From NCBI GenBank assembly GCA_020073605.1, contig JAIQEW010000006.1, positions 1 to 64,000 of the forward strand: DNA of 64,000 nt, in the 5' to 3' direction. Position numbers and translations under genes: made by a program. How positions within the stretch are numbered: the first letter of the stretch is position 1; each line of letters opens with the position of its first letter. Positions 33,346-42,187 of the stretch are shown in pieces. Under the pieces are notes generated by a model, which did no database searches, was not told the origin of the DNA, and was given only the letters and a program-made list of their open reading frames with translations. Source of the DNA: Terriglobia bacterium (lineage in GTDB: Bacteria; Acidobacteriota; Terriglobia; Acidiferrales; UBA7541).

Positions 33346-34161
33346 ATGAACGAAAGCCTCAACTGGTTCACCATTCTGCTCAATAAGTGGCTCGGGGGCG
33401 CAACCCTCAAATTGTTGTATGCGTTGCATGTCGCGCCGGACGACCCCGTCCATCCTATTCCGAACCATATCGCCATGGAGGTCGTTGTCTTCCTGATCGC
33501 CGTCCTTTTCTTTCTGTGGTTGCGCCCGAGAATTTCGGCGGACAAGCCCGGCGCGACACAGCAGGTCATGGAGATGCTGATCACGAATCCGATGCGCGTC
33601 GGAATCCGCGACATATTGCAAGACAGCGTGGAACACGAGCCCCTTCGTTACCTGAATATGGTGGGTTCGATTGCGATTTTTGTGCTGATGTCGAACCTCA
33701 TCAGCCTTTCGCCGGCTTTCGCCTCGCCGACGGGCCACCCCACCGTGCCGCTGGCTTGCGCGATCCTCACGTTCCTTTCTTACAATTGGTGGGGGCTGCG
33801 GCATCACGGCCCCATCGGGTACGCGAAGACATTTGCCGGACCGGTTTGGTGGCTTTCGTGGCTGCTTTTCCCCGTGGAGATTATCAGCAGCTTCGCGCGC
33901 TTGCTTTCATTGACGGTCCGGTTGTGGGCCAATATTTTCGCGAGCGAACTGATTTATGTCGTCTTTCTCGGACTGCTGATGGCGCCCAGCGCTCATTTTT
34001 CGGTTACGCACCCGGCCCTGTCGTGGGTACTGGCGGTCTTTCCGGCGGTCTTTCCGGCGGTCTTTATTCTTCTGCACGCGTTCGTTGCTGTGGTGCAGGC
34101 GTTTGTTTTTACGATTTTGCCCGCCGTGTACATCGGGCTGGCAACATCGCACGACCACTAA
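33346..34161 (+). CDS. atpB: F0F1 ATP synthase subunit a
   Basis: A 271-residue polytopic protein forming the ion channel against the c ring. The key Arg is in SLTVRLWANIFA near residue 190, and QAFVFTILPAVYI closes the protein. The preceding helix has an in-frame 12-bp triplication encoding AVFPAVFPAVF. Part of the F0 half-operon; subunit b and the F1 genes are absent from the window. Confidence 0.95.
   Translation: MNESLNWFTILLNKWLGGATLKLLYALHVAPDDPVHPIPNHIAMEVVVFLIAVLFFLWLRPRISADKPGATQQVMEMLITNPMRVGIRDILQDSVEHEPLRYLNMVGSIAIFVLMSNLISLSPAFASPTGHPTVPLACAILTFLSYNWWGLRHHGPIGYAKTFAGPVWWLSWLLFPVEIISSFARLLSLTVRLWANIFASELIYVVFLGLLMAPSAHFSVTHPALSWVLAVFPAVFPAVFILLHAFVAVVQAFVFTILPAVYIGLATSHDH
34032..34065 (+). 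repeat. In-frame 12-bp tandem repeat inside atpB
   Basis: The unit ggcggtctttcc occurs twice in full (34032-34043, 34044-34055) and once partly (34056-34065), encoding Ala-Val-Phe-Pro repeats in a membrane helix. Confidence 0.9.
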
Positions 34162-34260
34162 ATTCATAGCGTTGGCATGATTGCCGACCAGTGTGAGACC
34201 GGCAGCCTCCCAAGGCGGCCGGGAACCACCTCCTGGCGGTGCTTATACAGAGGAGAAAAC

Positions 34261-34581
34261 ATGAAGAAGCTTGCAGCGGTGTTGGGAATGCTTCCCGTGA
34301 TTGGAATGATGGCTGTTCCAGTGTTTGCACAAGAAGCGGCCGGCAAACCCCCCGCAACGGTGAGCGCGGCGATGATGATTGCCGCCGGCCTTGCGATGGG
34401 AATTGCGGCGGGACTCTGCGGCCTAGGGCAGGGAAAAGTAGGTGGAGCGGCCTGCGAGGGAATCGCGCGCAATCCGGGAGCAGCTGGCCCGATTCGTTTG
34501 GCCATGATTCTCGGATTGGTGTTTATCGAGACGCTCGTGCTGTTTACGCTGGCCGTGGTGTTCGCGAAGATGACGTACTAA
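34261..34581 (+). CDS. atpE: F0F1 ATP synthase subunit c
   Basis: A 106-residue protolipid subunit of the rotor ring. It begins with a leader-like segment ([10 protein letters not shown] ... VFAQ, residues 1-20), then the two c-subunit helices: [19 protein letters not shown] at the loop and the ion-binding Glu in FIETLVLF near residue 92. Q in GLGQG plus E-T could permit Na+, but the full Na+ signature is not present, so H+ coupling is more likely. Strong ribosome-binding site aggag. A 99-nt leader separates it from atpB, probably for higher expression. A strong terminator follows. Confidence 0.95.
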   Translation: MKKLAAVLGMLPVIGMMAVPVFAQEAAGKPPATVSAAMMIAAGLAMGIAAGLCGLGQGKVGGAACEGIARNPGAAGPIRLAMILGLVFIETLVLFTLAVVFAKMTY

Positions 34582-34602
34582 GTTTCGTTTCGCCGATTCC
34601 TG

Positions 34603-34648
34603 AGGCCCGGAGGTTCGCGACGTGCGAGCCTCCGGGCCTTTGTTTTTT
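34603..34648 (+). terminator. Intrinsic terminator of the atp operon
   Basis: A 16-bp stem with one G-U pair (34603-34618 with 34624-34639), a 5-nt loop gacgt and the tail ttgtttttt. Very strong rho-independent terminator 21 nt after atpE. Confidence 0.93.
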
Positions 34649-34688
34649 GCAGCTTCCTGATGCAACTAGCGGCCGGAGGTGAACGTCG

Positions 34689-35084
34689 ATGAGCAGCGGC
34701 ATGAAGGGCGTGGGAATCGCGCGGCTGGGCCAGGTCGCCGTAAACGTGCAGGACGTGGCGCGCGCGACGGCATTCTATCGCGACGTGCTCGGCCTGCCGT
34801 TTCTGTTCGCGGCGGGACAGCTGGCTTTCTTCGATTGCGGCGGCGTGCGATTGATGCTCGACCGTCCCGAGAAGCCGGAGTTCGATCATCCGAGCTCGAT
34901 TCTCTATTTTCTCGTTCCCGATATTCAGGCCGCGCACCGGCGGCTGCTCGAGGCTGGCGTCGCCATCGTAGAGGAGCCGCGCGTGATCGCGCCAATGCCA
35001 GACCACGACCTCTGGATGGGATTCTTTCGCGACACGGAAGGCAACGTGATGGCGCTCATGAGCGAGGTGCCCCGCAAGGGCTAG
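34689..35084 (+). CDS. VOC/glyoxalase-family protein
   Basis: A 131-residue vicinal-oxygen-chelate protein: LGQVAVNVQDVARATAFYRD near residue 13, a second beta-alpha-beta-beta unit, and the C-terminal FFRDTEGNVMALMSE with the metal Glu position. Probably a metal-dependent lyase or dioxygenase-like enzyme; substrate unknown. The ribosome-binding site ggaggtgaacg is strong. Its TAG stop shares CTAG with the stop of nuoN on the other strand. Confidence 0.88.
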   Translation: MSSGMKGVGIARLGQVAVNVQDVARATAFYRDVLGLPFLFAAGQLAFFDCGGVRLMLDRPEKPEFDHPSSILYFLVPDIQAAHRRLLEAGVAIVEEPRVIAPMPDHDLWMGFFRDTEGNVMALMSEVPRKG

Positions 35085-36577
35085 TGCAGGGAAAGGGATT
35101 GCGCAGCGGCACGGGCGATGTCAATGACGCGGCCGGGCAATAGTCCGAGGTAGAGCGTGCCCGCGGCCGCGATGAACAGGGCGACGGCGACAGCGGGCGC
35201 AACCGGCGATGGCGTGTAGTCCTTCGACGGGGCCTGAAAGTACATGACGACAATCACGCGGAGGTAGTAGTAAGCCCCGATGACGCTGTTGATCGCCGCG
35301 ATGATCACGAGCGCGACGAGCCATCGCTCGCGGACTTGGAGCGCCGACTGGAAGGCGAAGAATTTTCCGAGGAACCCGCCCGTGGCCGGCAGGCCGAGCA
35401 GCGAGAGCAGAAACAGCGAGAAGCAAGCCGCCAGCACCGGCTGCTTCGACCCCAGCCCCGCGTAGTCCTGAATCGCAAGCCGCTTTTCGTCCTGCTGCCC
35501 GGCGTGCGTGACCACCAGGAACGCGCCCACCTTCATCAGCACGTAGGCCGCGAGGTAGAAGAGGACGGCGGCGGCGCCCGCTTCGGAAAACGCCGCGAAA
35601 GCGACGAGGATGTAGCCCGCGTGCGCGATCGACGAGTACGCGAGCATGCGCTTCACGTTGGTCTGCACGAGCGCCGCGAGATTGCCGATGAACATCGTCA
35701 GCACGGCGGAAACCCAGATCACCCAGAACCATAGATCCCCCGCCGAGCCAAACGCGATATAGAAGATTCGAAGCATCAGCGCGAACGTCGCTGCCTTGGG
35801 CGCGGAGGCCAGCAGCGCGGTCACCGGCGTGGGCGCGCCTTCGTAGACGTCCGGCGCGTACACCTGGAAAGGCGCCACCACCACCTTGAATCCCAACCCC
35901 ACGAAGATCAAACCGAGGCCGAGAATCGCAAGCGCAGGCAAGTGTCCCTGGCCAGCGACGATCTGCTCGAGCGCGGATTGCACGGCGTCGATTCGCGTCT
36001 TGCCCGTGACGCCGTATACCATGGCGATGCCGTAGAGGAAAAACGCGGTGGCGAACGAGCCGAGCAGGAAATACTTCATCGACGCCTCGTTCGAGACGAG
36101 CGCGCGGCGGCGGAATCCCACGAGCACGTAGCTCGAAATCGAGCTCATCTCGAGGCCGATGAACGCGGTGACGAGCTCATTCGCTCCCGCGAGAATCCCC
36201 ATTCCGGCTGCGGCAAACAAGACGAGCGCGTAATATTCGCCGCGCTGGATGCCTTCCCGGTCGAGATAGTCGAGAGAGCCGAGAATCGCGAGCGTGGCGG
36301 CAACGAGAACGATCACGTGCACGAAAACGCTGAACGAATCGACGCGGATCAGGTTGCTGTATGCCGTGCCGGGGAAGTAGACGAGAAAGTGGACCGACGC
36401 GAGCGCGAGAAGCGCTCCGACAAGAGCCACCCAGCCGAGGGCGCGCTTCCCGGACGCGCGGACAAACGGGTCCACAGCCATGATGATGATGCCGAAGAGG
36501 CAAAGCACGACCTCCGGAGCGAGCCGGTGGAGGTTCATGAGCTGCTCGGAGTGGAGCGCGATCAAGGCTCCCATCAT
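35081..36577 (-). CDS. nuoN: NADH-quinone oxidoreductase subunit N
   Basis: A 498-residue antiporter-like proton-pumping subunit with about 14 helices (LGLIFVGLGFKVVVAPFQVY with the helix-7 Lys, then TNVKRMLAYSSIAHAGYILVA). Last gene of the nuo operon. Its start ATGATG overlaps the nuoM stop. Confidence 0.96.
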   Translation of the reverse strand: MMGALIALHSEQLMNLHRLAPEVVLCLFGIIIMAVDPFVRASGKRALGWVALVGALLALASVHFLVYFPGTAYSNLIRVDSFSVFVHVIVLVAATLAILGSLDYLDREGIQRGEYYALVLFAAAGMGILAGANELVTAFIGLEMSSISSYVLVGFRRRALVSNEASMKYFLLGSFATAFFLYGIAMVYGVTGKTRIDAVQSALEQIVAGQGHLPALAILGLGLIFVGLGFKVVVAPFQVYAPDVYEGAPTPVTALLASAPKAATFALMLRIFYIAFGSAGDLWFWVIWVSAVLTMFIGNLAALVQTNVKRMLAYSSIAHAGYILVAFAAFSEAGAAAVLFYLAAYVLMKVGAFLVVTHAGQQDEKRLAIQDYAGLGSKQPVLAACFSLFLLSLLGLPATGGFLGKFFAFQSALQVRERWLVALVIIAAINSVIGAYYYLRVIVVMYFQAPSKDYTPSPVAPAVAVALFIAAAGTLYLGLLPGRVIDIARAAAQSLSLH

Positions 36578-38196
36578 GGCGCGACCTGCCTTTCCGGCGT
36601 GGTCGCAAGTGCCGCTTGCTCAGGCTGCTGGGTCTGGGTCACGGCTGCTCGCTGAGCCGGGGTCAGGCAGGGCAGGGTCGCGGGGCGCGACGCTTCTTGA
36701 GCGCGTCCCAATTGATCCTTCATTTGCTCGAGCATGGCGTTCGTGGAAACTTCCATGCGGCGCGTGAAGAGCGGGGAAGCGACGCCCATGAAGAGGATGG
36801 CCAGCGCCATGGTCGCGAGAATCACTCGCTCGCGCGTCGAGGCGTCCGGAAGTGTCTTGTTCTTTTCGACAGTTACTTCACCGAGCGCCACCCGCTGATA
36901 GGCCCACAGCAGATAGATCGCGGAAAGCACAGCGCCGCTCGTGGCCCACGAGGCCCACGCGTGATGGTTCTGGAACGTGCCGATGAGGATCAGGAACTCG
37001 CCGACGAATCCATTGAGGGGCGGCAGCGCCAGCGAAGAAAGCGCGATGAAGAGGAAGAACGACATCAGCACGGGCATCGGCGTGGCCAGGCCGCCGTACT
37101 CCTTGATTTCGTGCGTGTGGCGCCGGTCGTAGAGCATGCCGACGCCAAGGAAGAGAGCGCCGGTGGAGACGCCGTGATTGAGCATCTGGTAGATGGCGCC
37201 CTGGATCGAGATGGTGTTGAAGGCGAAAATTCCGAGCACGACAAAGCCGAGGTGGCTCACGGACGTGTAGGCCACGAGGCGCTTCAAATCATGCTGCACG
37301 GTCGCGACCAGCGCGCCATAGACGATGCCGATGATGGCGAGCACGGCGATCGTCGGCGCCGCCCGGTGCGCGGACGCGGGGAAAAGCGGCAGGCAGAAGC
37401 GCAGGATGCCGTACGTGCCGAGCTTCAGCATCACGCCCGCGAGGATCACAGAGCCGGCTGTGGGAGCCTCGGTGTGCGCGTCGGGAAGCCATGTGTGCAG
37501 CGGGAAGAGCGGCACCTTGATCGCGAAGGCCAGGAAGAACGCGACGAACATGAGCATTTCCGCTCGCGGCGAAAATGCAATCTGGCCCGATTGCAGCAGT
37601 CCTTGAATTTCCGGCAGGTCGAACGTGCCGGCCTTGCCGTAAAGCCACAGAATCGCGACGAGCATCAGGATCGAGCCGAACATCGTGTACAGGATGAACT
37701 TCACCGCCGCGTAAATCCGCCGGTCGTGGCCCCACATCCCGATCATGAAATACATCGGGATCAGCGTGAGCTCCCAGAAGACGAAGAAGAGGAACAGGTC
37801 GAGCGAAACGAAGACGCCGATCATCGCAGTCTCGATCACCAGCAGCGCGACGAAGAATCCCTTCACGTTTTCGCGGATCGATTCCCAAGAGCACAGAATC
37901 GCAAGCGGCGTGAGGAACGTGGTGAGGAGCACGAGAAACAGGCTGATGCCGTCCACGCCGAGGTGGTAGTGGATCGCGTCGCCGATCCAGCCGTGATACT
38001 CCTCGAACTGATACTTGGCGGTCGCGGCGCTGAACCCCGGCAGCAGAAGCAGCGACACCACGAACTCCGCGAGCGATGCGGCGAGCGCGATCCGGCGGAT
38101 CCATACGTGATCGTCCGAGCGGAGCAGAAGCAGGGCCGCGACGCTCAGGAGCGGCAAGAACGTGATGACCGTCAGCAGATGAGACTGTGTTCCCAC
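36574..38196 (-). CDS. nuoM: NADH-quinone oxidoreductase subunit M
   Basis: A 540-residue antiporter-like subunit. The conserved Glu lies in FFVFWELTLIPMYFMIGMWG near residue 140, the Lys in AFAIKVPLFPLHTWLPDAH near 230 and VQHDLKRLVAYTSVSHLG near 305. GTG start. It is 1 nt from nuoL and overlaps nuoN. The C-terminal tail is hydrophilic and Gln/Pro-rich. The opposite strand has an equally long open frame that is only a GC-driven shadow. Confidence 0.96.
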   Translation of the reverse strand: MGTQSHLLTVITFLPLLSVAALLLLRSDDHVWIRRIALAASLAEFVVSLLLLPGFSAATAKYQFEEYHGWIGDAIHYHLGVDGISLFLVLLTTFLTPLAILCSWESIRENVKGFFVALLVIETAMIGVFVSLDLFLFFVFWELTLIPMYFMIGMWGHDRRIYAAVKFILYTMFGSILMLVAILWLYGKAGTFDLPEIQGLLQSGQIAFSPRAEMLMFVAFFLAFAIKVPLFPLHTWLPDAHTEAPTAGSVILAGVMLKLGTYGILRFCLPLFPASAHRAAPTIAVLAIIGIVYGALVATVQHDLKRLVAYTSVSHLGFVVLGIFAFNTISIQGAIYQMLNHGVSTGALFLGVGMLYDRRHTHEIKEYGGLATPMPVLMSFFLFIALSSLALPPLNGFVGEFLILIGTFQNHHAWASWATSGAVLSAIYLLWAYQRVALGEVTVEKNKTLPDASTRERVILATMALAILFMGVASPLFTRRMEVSTNAMLEQMKDQLGRAQEASRPATLPCLTPAQRAAVTQTQQPEQAALATTPERQVAP

Positions 38197-38197
38197 G

Positions 38198-40165
38198 CTA
38201 GCGCGCCCCCCCCAGAAGCACGAGCAGAAGCACGGTGAAACCCACCGCGCCGATCACGACCCACGTGGCGTAGCTGCGCTCGTTGCCCGATTGCAGCTTG
38301 CGCAGTTGGCTGCCCGATTCGCGCGCCACGCGCGCCGTGCCGTTCACCGCGCCATCGATTGCGCCTTCGTCCACCACGTGCCAGAGCACGTTCGTTGAAA
38401 TCCAGAGCAGCGGACGCACGATCAGCGCGGCGTAAATTTCGTCCACGTAGTATTTGTTGAGCAGAAGCAGGTACAGCCCGCGCAGGCTTTGCGCCATCCG
38501 CTTCGGCGTCTCCGGGTTCTTGATGTAAAGCCACCACGCCGCGAGCAAGCCCAGGACGGCCACGATCACAGGCACTCCGGTGAGCGCATGCAGCAGCTCC
38601 ATGCCGGAACTGGTCGCGGCCTCGGAAGTTGCGGTGGCGGCCTCGGCTGCTTGCGGCGCGTACGCCGTGAAAACCGGCGAGAGGAATTTTTCGAAGTGAT
38701 CGATGCCGCCAATGAGCTTCGGCGCGGCGAACCACCCGCCGAAGATCGAAAGGAACGCGAGAACGATCAGCGGCACGGTCATGTTCTTCGGTGACTCGTG
38801 GACGTGGACTTTGTGCTCGTCGAAGCGCGGCTTGCCGAAAAACGTGAGGAACACGAGGCGGAACATGTAGAACGAAGTGAGTCCCGCGCCGGCTACGCCG
38901 AGCAGCCACAAAGCCAGATTCGCGTTCGGTCCGGACTTCGCGGCTTCGAGAATCGCGTCCTTGCTGAAGAATCCGGCAAAGCCGGGGATTCCGGCGATGG
39001 CCAGCGTCGCGATCAGCATGGTCCAGTAAGTGACCGGAATCTTCTTCGCGAGGCCGCCCATCTTGAACATGTCCTGCTCACCGCCCATCGCGTGGATCAC
39101 GCTGCCGGCCGCGAGGAAGAGCAGGCCCTTGAAGAACGCGTGCGTCATCAGATGGAAGATGCCCGCGGCATACGCTCCCACGCCGCAGGCAAGAAACATG
39201 TAGCCGAGCTGTGAGACGGTGGAATACGCGAGGACTTTCTTGATGTCCGTCTGGACCAGCCCGATGGTCGCGGAATAGAACGCCGTCACCGCGCCCACGA
39301 TCGCGACGACCAGCATGGCCGCCGGCGCTCGCGAAAAGAGCGGATTCATCCGCGCGACCATGTACACGCCCGCCGTCACCATCGTCGCCGCATGAATCAG
39401 CGCGCTGACCGGCGTGGGGCCCTCCATCGCGTCGGGGAGCCAGACGTAGAGCGGCAACTGCGCCGATTTGCCGATCGCGCCGGTGAAGAGCAGGATGCAA
39501 ATCGCCGTCAGCAACGCTTCCGATCGAGGGTTCTGCGAGACGTCCCGGAAAATCGTGCCGAAATCGACGGACTGAAACGCCGCGAACACCAGCAGGATGC
39601 CCACCGTGAATCCGAAATCGCCGATGCGCGTCACGATGAACGCCTTCTTGCCCGCGTCCGCCGCGGACTTCTTCAGGAACCAGAAGCCGATCAGCAGGTA
39701 GCTGCACAGGCCCACGCCCTCCCACCCGACGAACATCACGATCAGGTTCGCCGCCATCACGAGCGTCAGCATGAAGAACATGAAGAGGTTCAGGTAGCAG
39801 AAGAACCGGTAGTAGCCGCCTTCGTGCGCCATGTAGCCGGTGGAATAGATGTGGATCAGCATGCCCACGAAGGAAACCGTAAGCAGCATCACCACCGTGA
39901 GCTGGTCCACCTGCAGCGAGAAATTGACGCGGAACGGCCCGGCGACCATCCATGTGAAATAGTTGCCGATGAAGGGAATCTGGTCCGGCGCGAGATTGCA
40001 GAATTCGCGGACTGTTTCCGCCGCGGCGAGAAACGCAAGCGATACCGAACCGACCGCCACCGAGTTCACGGCGGATTGCGGCCAGCGCTTGCCGAATAGC
40101 CCGTTGATCGCGGCGCCCGCGAGCGGGAGCGCGAGAATGATCCAGAGATGGTTGAGTAGGAGCAT
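38198..40165 (-). CDS. nuoL: NADH-quinone oxidoreductase subunit L
   Basis: A 655-residue antiporter-like subunit with about 16 helices. Typical blocks are FVGWEGVGLCSYLLIGFWF near residue 147, KSAQLPLYVWLPDAMEGPTP near 235 and VQTDIKKVLAYSTVSQLGYM near 305; the C-terminus carries the long lateral helix. Its ATG overlaps the nuoK stop (TGATG). Confidence 0.96.
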   Translation of the reverse strand: MLLLNHLWIILALPLAGAAINGLFGKRWPQSAVNSVAVGSVSLAFLAAAETVREFCNLAPDQIPFIGNYFTWMVAGPFRVNFSLQVDQLTVVMLLTVSFVGMLIHIYSTGYMAHEGGYYRFFCYLNLFMFFMLTLVMAANLIVMFVGWEGVGLCSYLLIGFWFLKKSAADAGKKAFIVTRIGDFGFTVGILLVFAAFQSVDFGTIFRDVSQNPRSEALLTAICILLFTGAIGKSAQLPLYVWLPDAMEGPTPVSALIHAATMVTAGVYMVARMNPLFSRAPAAMLVVAIVGAVTAFYSATIGLVQTDIKKVLAYSTVSQLGYMFLACGVGAYAAGIFHLMTHAFFKGLLFLAAGSVIHAMGGEQDMFKMGGLAKKIPVTYWTMLIATLAIAGIPGFAGFFSKDAILEAAKSGPNANLALWLLGVAGAGLTSFYMFRLVFLTFFGKPRFDEHKVHVHESPKNMTVPLIVLAFLSIFGGWFAAPKLIGGIDHFEKFLSPVFTAYAPQAAEAATATSEAATSSGMELLHALTGVPVIVAVLGLLAAWWLYIKNPETPKRMAQSLRGLYLLLLNKYYVDEIYAALIVRPLLWISTNVLWHVVDEGAIDGAVNGTARVARESGSQLRKLQSGNERSYATWVVIGAVGFTVLLLVLLGGAR

Positions 40166-40473
40166 CAGAGCTTGAGCAAATTCACGCGCTCGACGTTGAG
40201 CGATTCGCGGTGCTGCGCGAGCATGATCACGATGGCGAGGCCCACCGCCGCCTCCGCCGCCGCCACGACGATCACGAAAAAGACGAACACGAGCCCGTCG
40301 AGCGCGCCGCGCGCCCGCGCGAAGGCCACGAAAGCCAGATTCACAGCGTTGAGCATCAGCTCGATGGACATGAAAATCGTGATGATGTTGCGCTTGAACA
40401 CAAACGCCACCACGCCCAGCCCGAATAGGATCGCGCTCAGCACCAGATACCAGGAAATAGGAATCGCGCTCAT
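40165..40473 (-). CDS. nuoK: NADH-quinone oxidoreductase subunit K
   Basis: A 102-residue, three-helix subunit: [36 protein letters not shown] with the conserved Glu near residue 38, and [18 protein letters not shown] with the second Glu near 74. It overlaps both neighbours in the operon. Confidence 0.95.
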   Translation of the reverse strand: MSAIPISWYLVLSAILFGLGVVAFVFKRNIITIFMSIELMLNAVNLAFVAFARARGALDGLVFVFFVIVVAAAEAAVGLAIVIMLAQHRESLNVERVNLLKL

Positions 40474-40979
40474 TCGTCCTTCCTCGCCAGTACCAGCGCG
40501 CCCAGAATCGCGATCAGAATCAGAATCGAGGTCGCCTCGAAGGGAAACAGATACTGCCGGAAAAGCTGCGTGGAAAGCTCGCGCGTGTCAGCCGCCTGCG
40601 TGGCCGCACCTGTGCCGGTGGCAATGGCTGTGCCGATCGATGAATGCGCTAGGAAGTGCGCGATCAGGAGCAGAAGGAAGAAGCCGAGCGGCACGCCCGC
40701 CCACTTTGCGATCTTGCTGAAGTCCGTGCGCTCCTCAACTCCGGCATTCAGCAGCATGATGACGAACACGAACAGGACCATGATGGCCCCGGCATACACG
40801 ATGATCTGCACGGCGGCGACGAACGGCGCGCCCAGCAGGAGGTACAGCACCGCCAGCGACATCATCACCAGGACGAGCGCGAGCGCGCTGTGAATCGGCT
40901 CGCGCGCCAAAATCAGCAGCACCGCGCCCACCACGGCGAGCAGCGCGCACACGAAGAACAGAATAATCGGCACGCTCAT
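40470..40979 (-). CDS. nuoJ: NADH-quinone oxidoreductase subunit J
   Basis: A 169-residue membrane subunit with five helices: [20 protein letters not shown] and [20 protein letters not shown] are diagnostic. The ATG overlaps the nuoH stop (ATGA), which proves that nuoI is not between them. A longer in-frame extension into nuoH is a shadow. Confidence 0.95.
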   Translation of the reverse strand: MSVPIILFFVCALLAVVGAVLLILAREPIHSALALVLVMMSLAVLYLLLGAPFVAAVQIIVYAGAIMVLFVFVIMLLNAGVEERTDFSKIAKWAGVPLGFFLLLLIAHFLAHSSIGTAIATGTGAATQAADTRELSTQLFRQYLFPFEATSILILIAILGALVLARKDE

Positions 40980-42187
40980 CCGTGCCTCAGCAGGGGCCAG
41001 ATGATCACGAACGCCGTGATCACGAGATTTGCGAGCGAAACAGGCAGCAGCAGTTTCCAGCCGAACGACATCAACTGGTCGTAACGGAAGCGCGGCAGCG
41101 TCCCGCGCATCCAGATGTAGAAAAAGAGAATCAGTAGAATCTTCGTCGTGAACCAGAACGGCCCCTGAATCACAGCCGCTACCGGCGGATACAAAGAGAT
41201 CGCACCGCCACCGGCTGCGAGCAGCGTCACGACCGCGAATTGTATCTGCGCGATCCCGCGCATGTTCATCACCGTGTCGTACGCGCAGTATGCGCCTAGC
41301 AGCAAGAGACCCGCGCCGGGGAGGAAGAGCTGCCACGTCCAGCTATCGGGAAAGGGCGAGAGCCAGCCGCCGAAGAAAAGAATCGTCGCCAGGCACGAGA
41401 CCGTAATCATGTTCGCGTATTCGGCCATGAAGAACATCGCGAACTTGAAGCTCGAATATTCAGTGTGGAATCCGGCGACGAGCTCCGTTTCGGCTTCCGG
41501 CAGATCGAACGGGATGCGGTTCGTCTCCGCGATCGCCGCCGTGAGATAGCACAGGAAGCCGACGATCTGCGGGACGACATGCCAGCGGGGAATGAAGTGC
41601 AGCCAGTACCCGCGCTGGCCTTCGATGATGTCGTTGAAACTGAGCGACCCGGCCAGCAGCAGCACGCCCACCACGGAAATCGTGAGCGACACTTCGTAGC
41701 TGATCATCTGCGCCGAGCTGCGCAGGCCGCCAAGCAGGGGGTACTTGCTGTTGGACGACCATCCCGCCAGCGCGACGCCGTAAACGCCGATCGACGTGAT
41801 CGAGAACAGGAAGAGCAGCCCGATGTCGATATCCGAGACGACGAAAATAGACTGGCCGAGGACGCGGACCGACGGCGGGCCGAAGGGAATCAGCGCAATT
41901 GCCGTCAGCGCCAGCGAGAGCGCCAGAAACGGCGCGAGCAAATAGACGAGCCGGTCCGACGTGGGCGGCGTCATATCCTCTTTGAAAAGAAACTTCAGGC
42001 CGTCGGCGAGCGGCTGGAGCAATCCGTGCGCACCGACGTTGTACGGACCCCAGCGCGACTGGATGCGCGCGATGACCTTGCGTTCGAGCCAGGTGAGGTA
42101 CGCCAGCGCCGTCATCACAATGAACAGCAGGACGGCAATCTTGACTAGCGATACCACCAGGACTGGGTGTTGGGTGATGAACCCCAC
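40976..42187 (-). CDS. nuoH: NADH-quinone oxidoreductase subunit H
   Basis: A 403-residue membrane subunit that joins the quinone site to the pump arm. Seen: LTWLERKVIARIQSRWGPYNVG near residue 30, the Glu-rich loop AETNRIPFDLPEAETELVAGF near 220, and RGTLPRFRYDQLMSFGWK near 365. The GTG start overlaps the end of nuoG by 43 nt; a later start is possible. nuoJ follows directly instead of nuoI. Confidence 0.95.
   Translation of the reverse strand: MGFITQHPVLVVSLVKIAVLLFIVMTALAYLTWLERKVIARIQSRWGPYNVGAHGLLQPLADGLKFLFKEDMTPPTSDRLVYLLAPFLALSLALTAIALIPFGPPSVRVLGQSIFVVSDIDIGLLFLFSITSIGVYGVALAGWSSNSKYPLLGGLRSSAQMISYEVSLTISVVGVLLLAGSLSFNDIIEGQRGYWLHFIPRWHVVPQIVGFLCYLTAAIAETNRIPFDLPEAETELVAGFHTEYSSFKFAMFFMAEYANMITVSCLATILFFGGWLSPFPDSWTWQLFLPGAGLLLLGAYCAYDTVMNMRGIAQIQFAVVTLLAAGGGAISLYPPVAAVIQGPFWFTTKILLILFFYIWMRGTLPRFRYDQLMSFGWKLLLPVSLANLVITAFVIIWPLLRHG

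Noticed and set aside
34261-34581. Sodium-specific c ring
   Set aside because: Gln in GLGQG and Glu-Thr are compatible, but the Tyr position is Phe and other ligands are not met; also chloroplast-type H+ rings share the Gln.
36616-38238. 540-residue open frame opposite nuoM
   Set aside because: Extremely Arg/Glu/His-rich with no recognisable fold; it mirrors nuoM in a GC-rich genome and has no ribosome-binding site.
40976-40979. nuoI between nuoH and nuoJ
   Set aside because: The two genes overlap by ATGA; no CxxCxxCxxxCP ferredoxin motif lies nearby.
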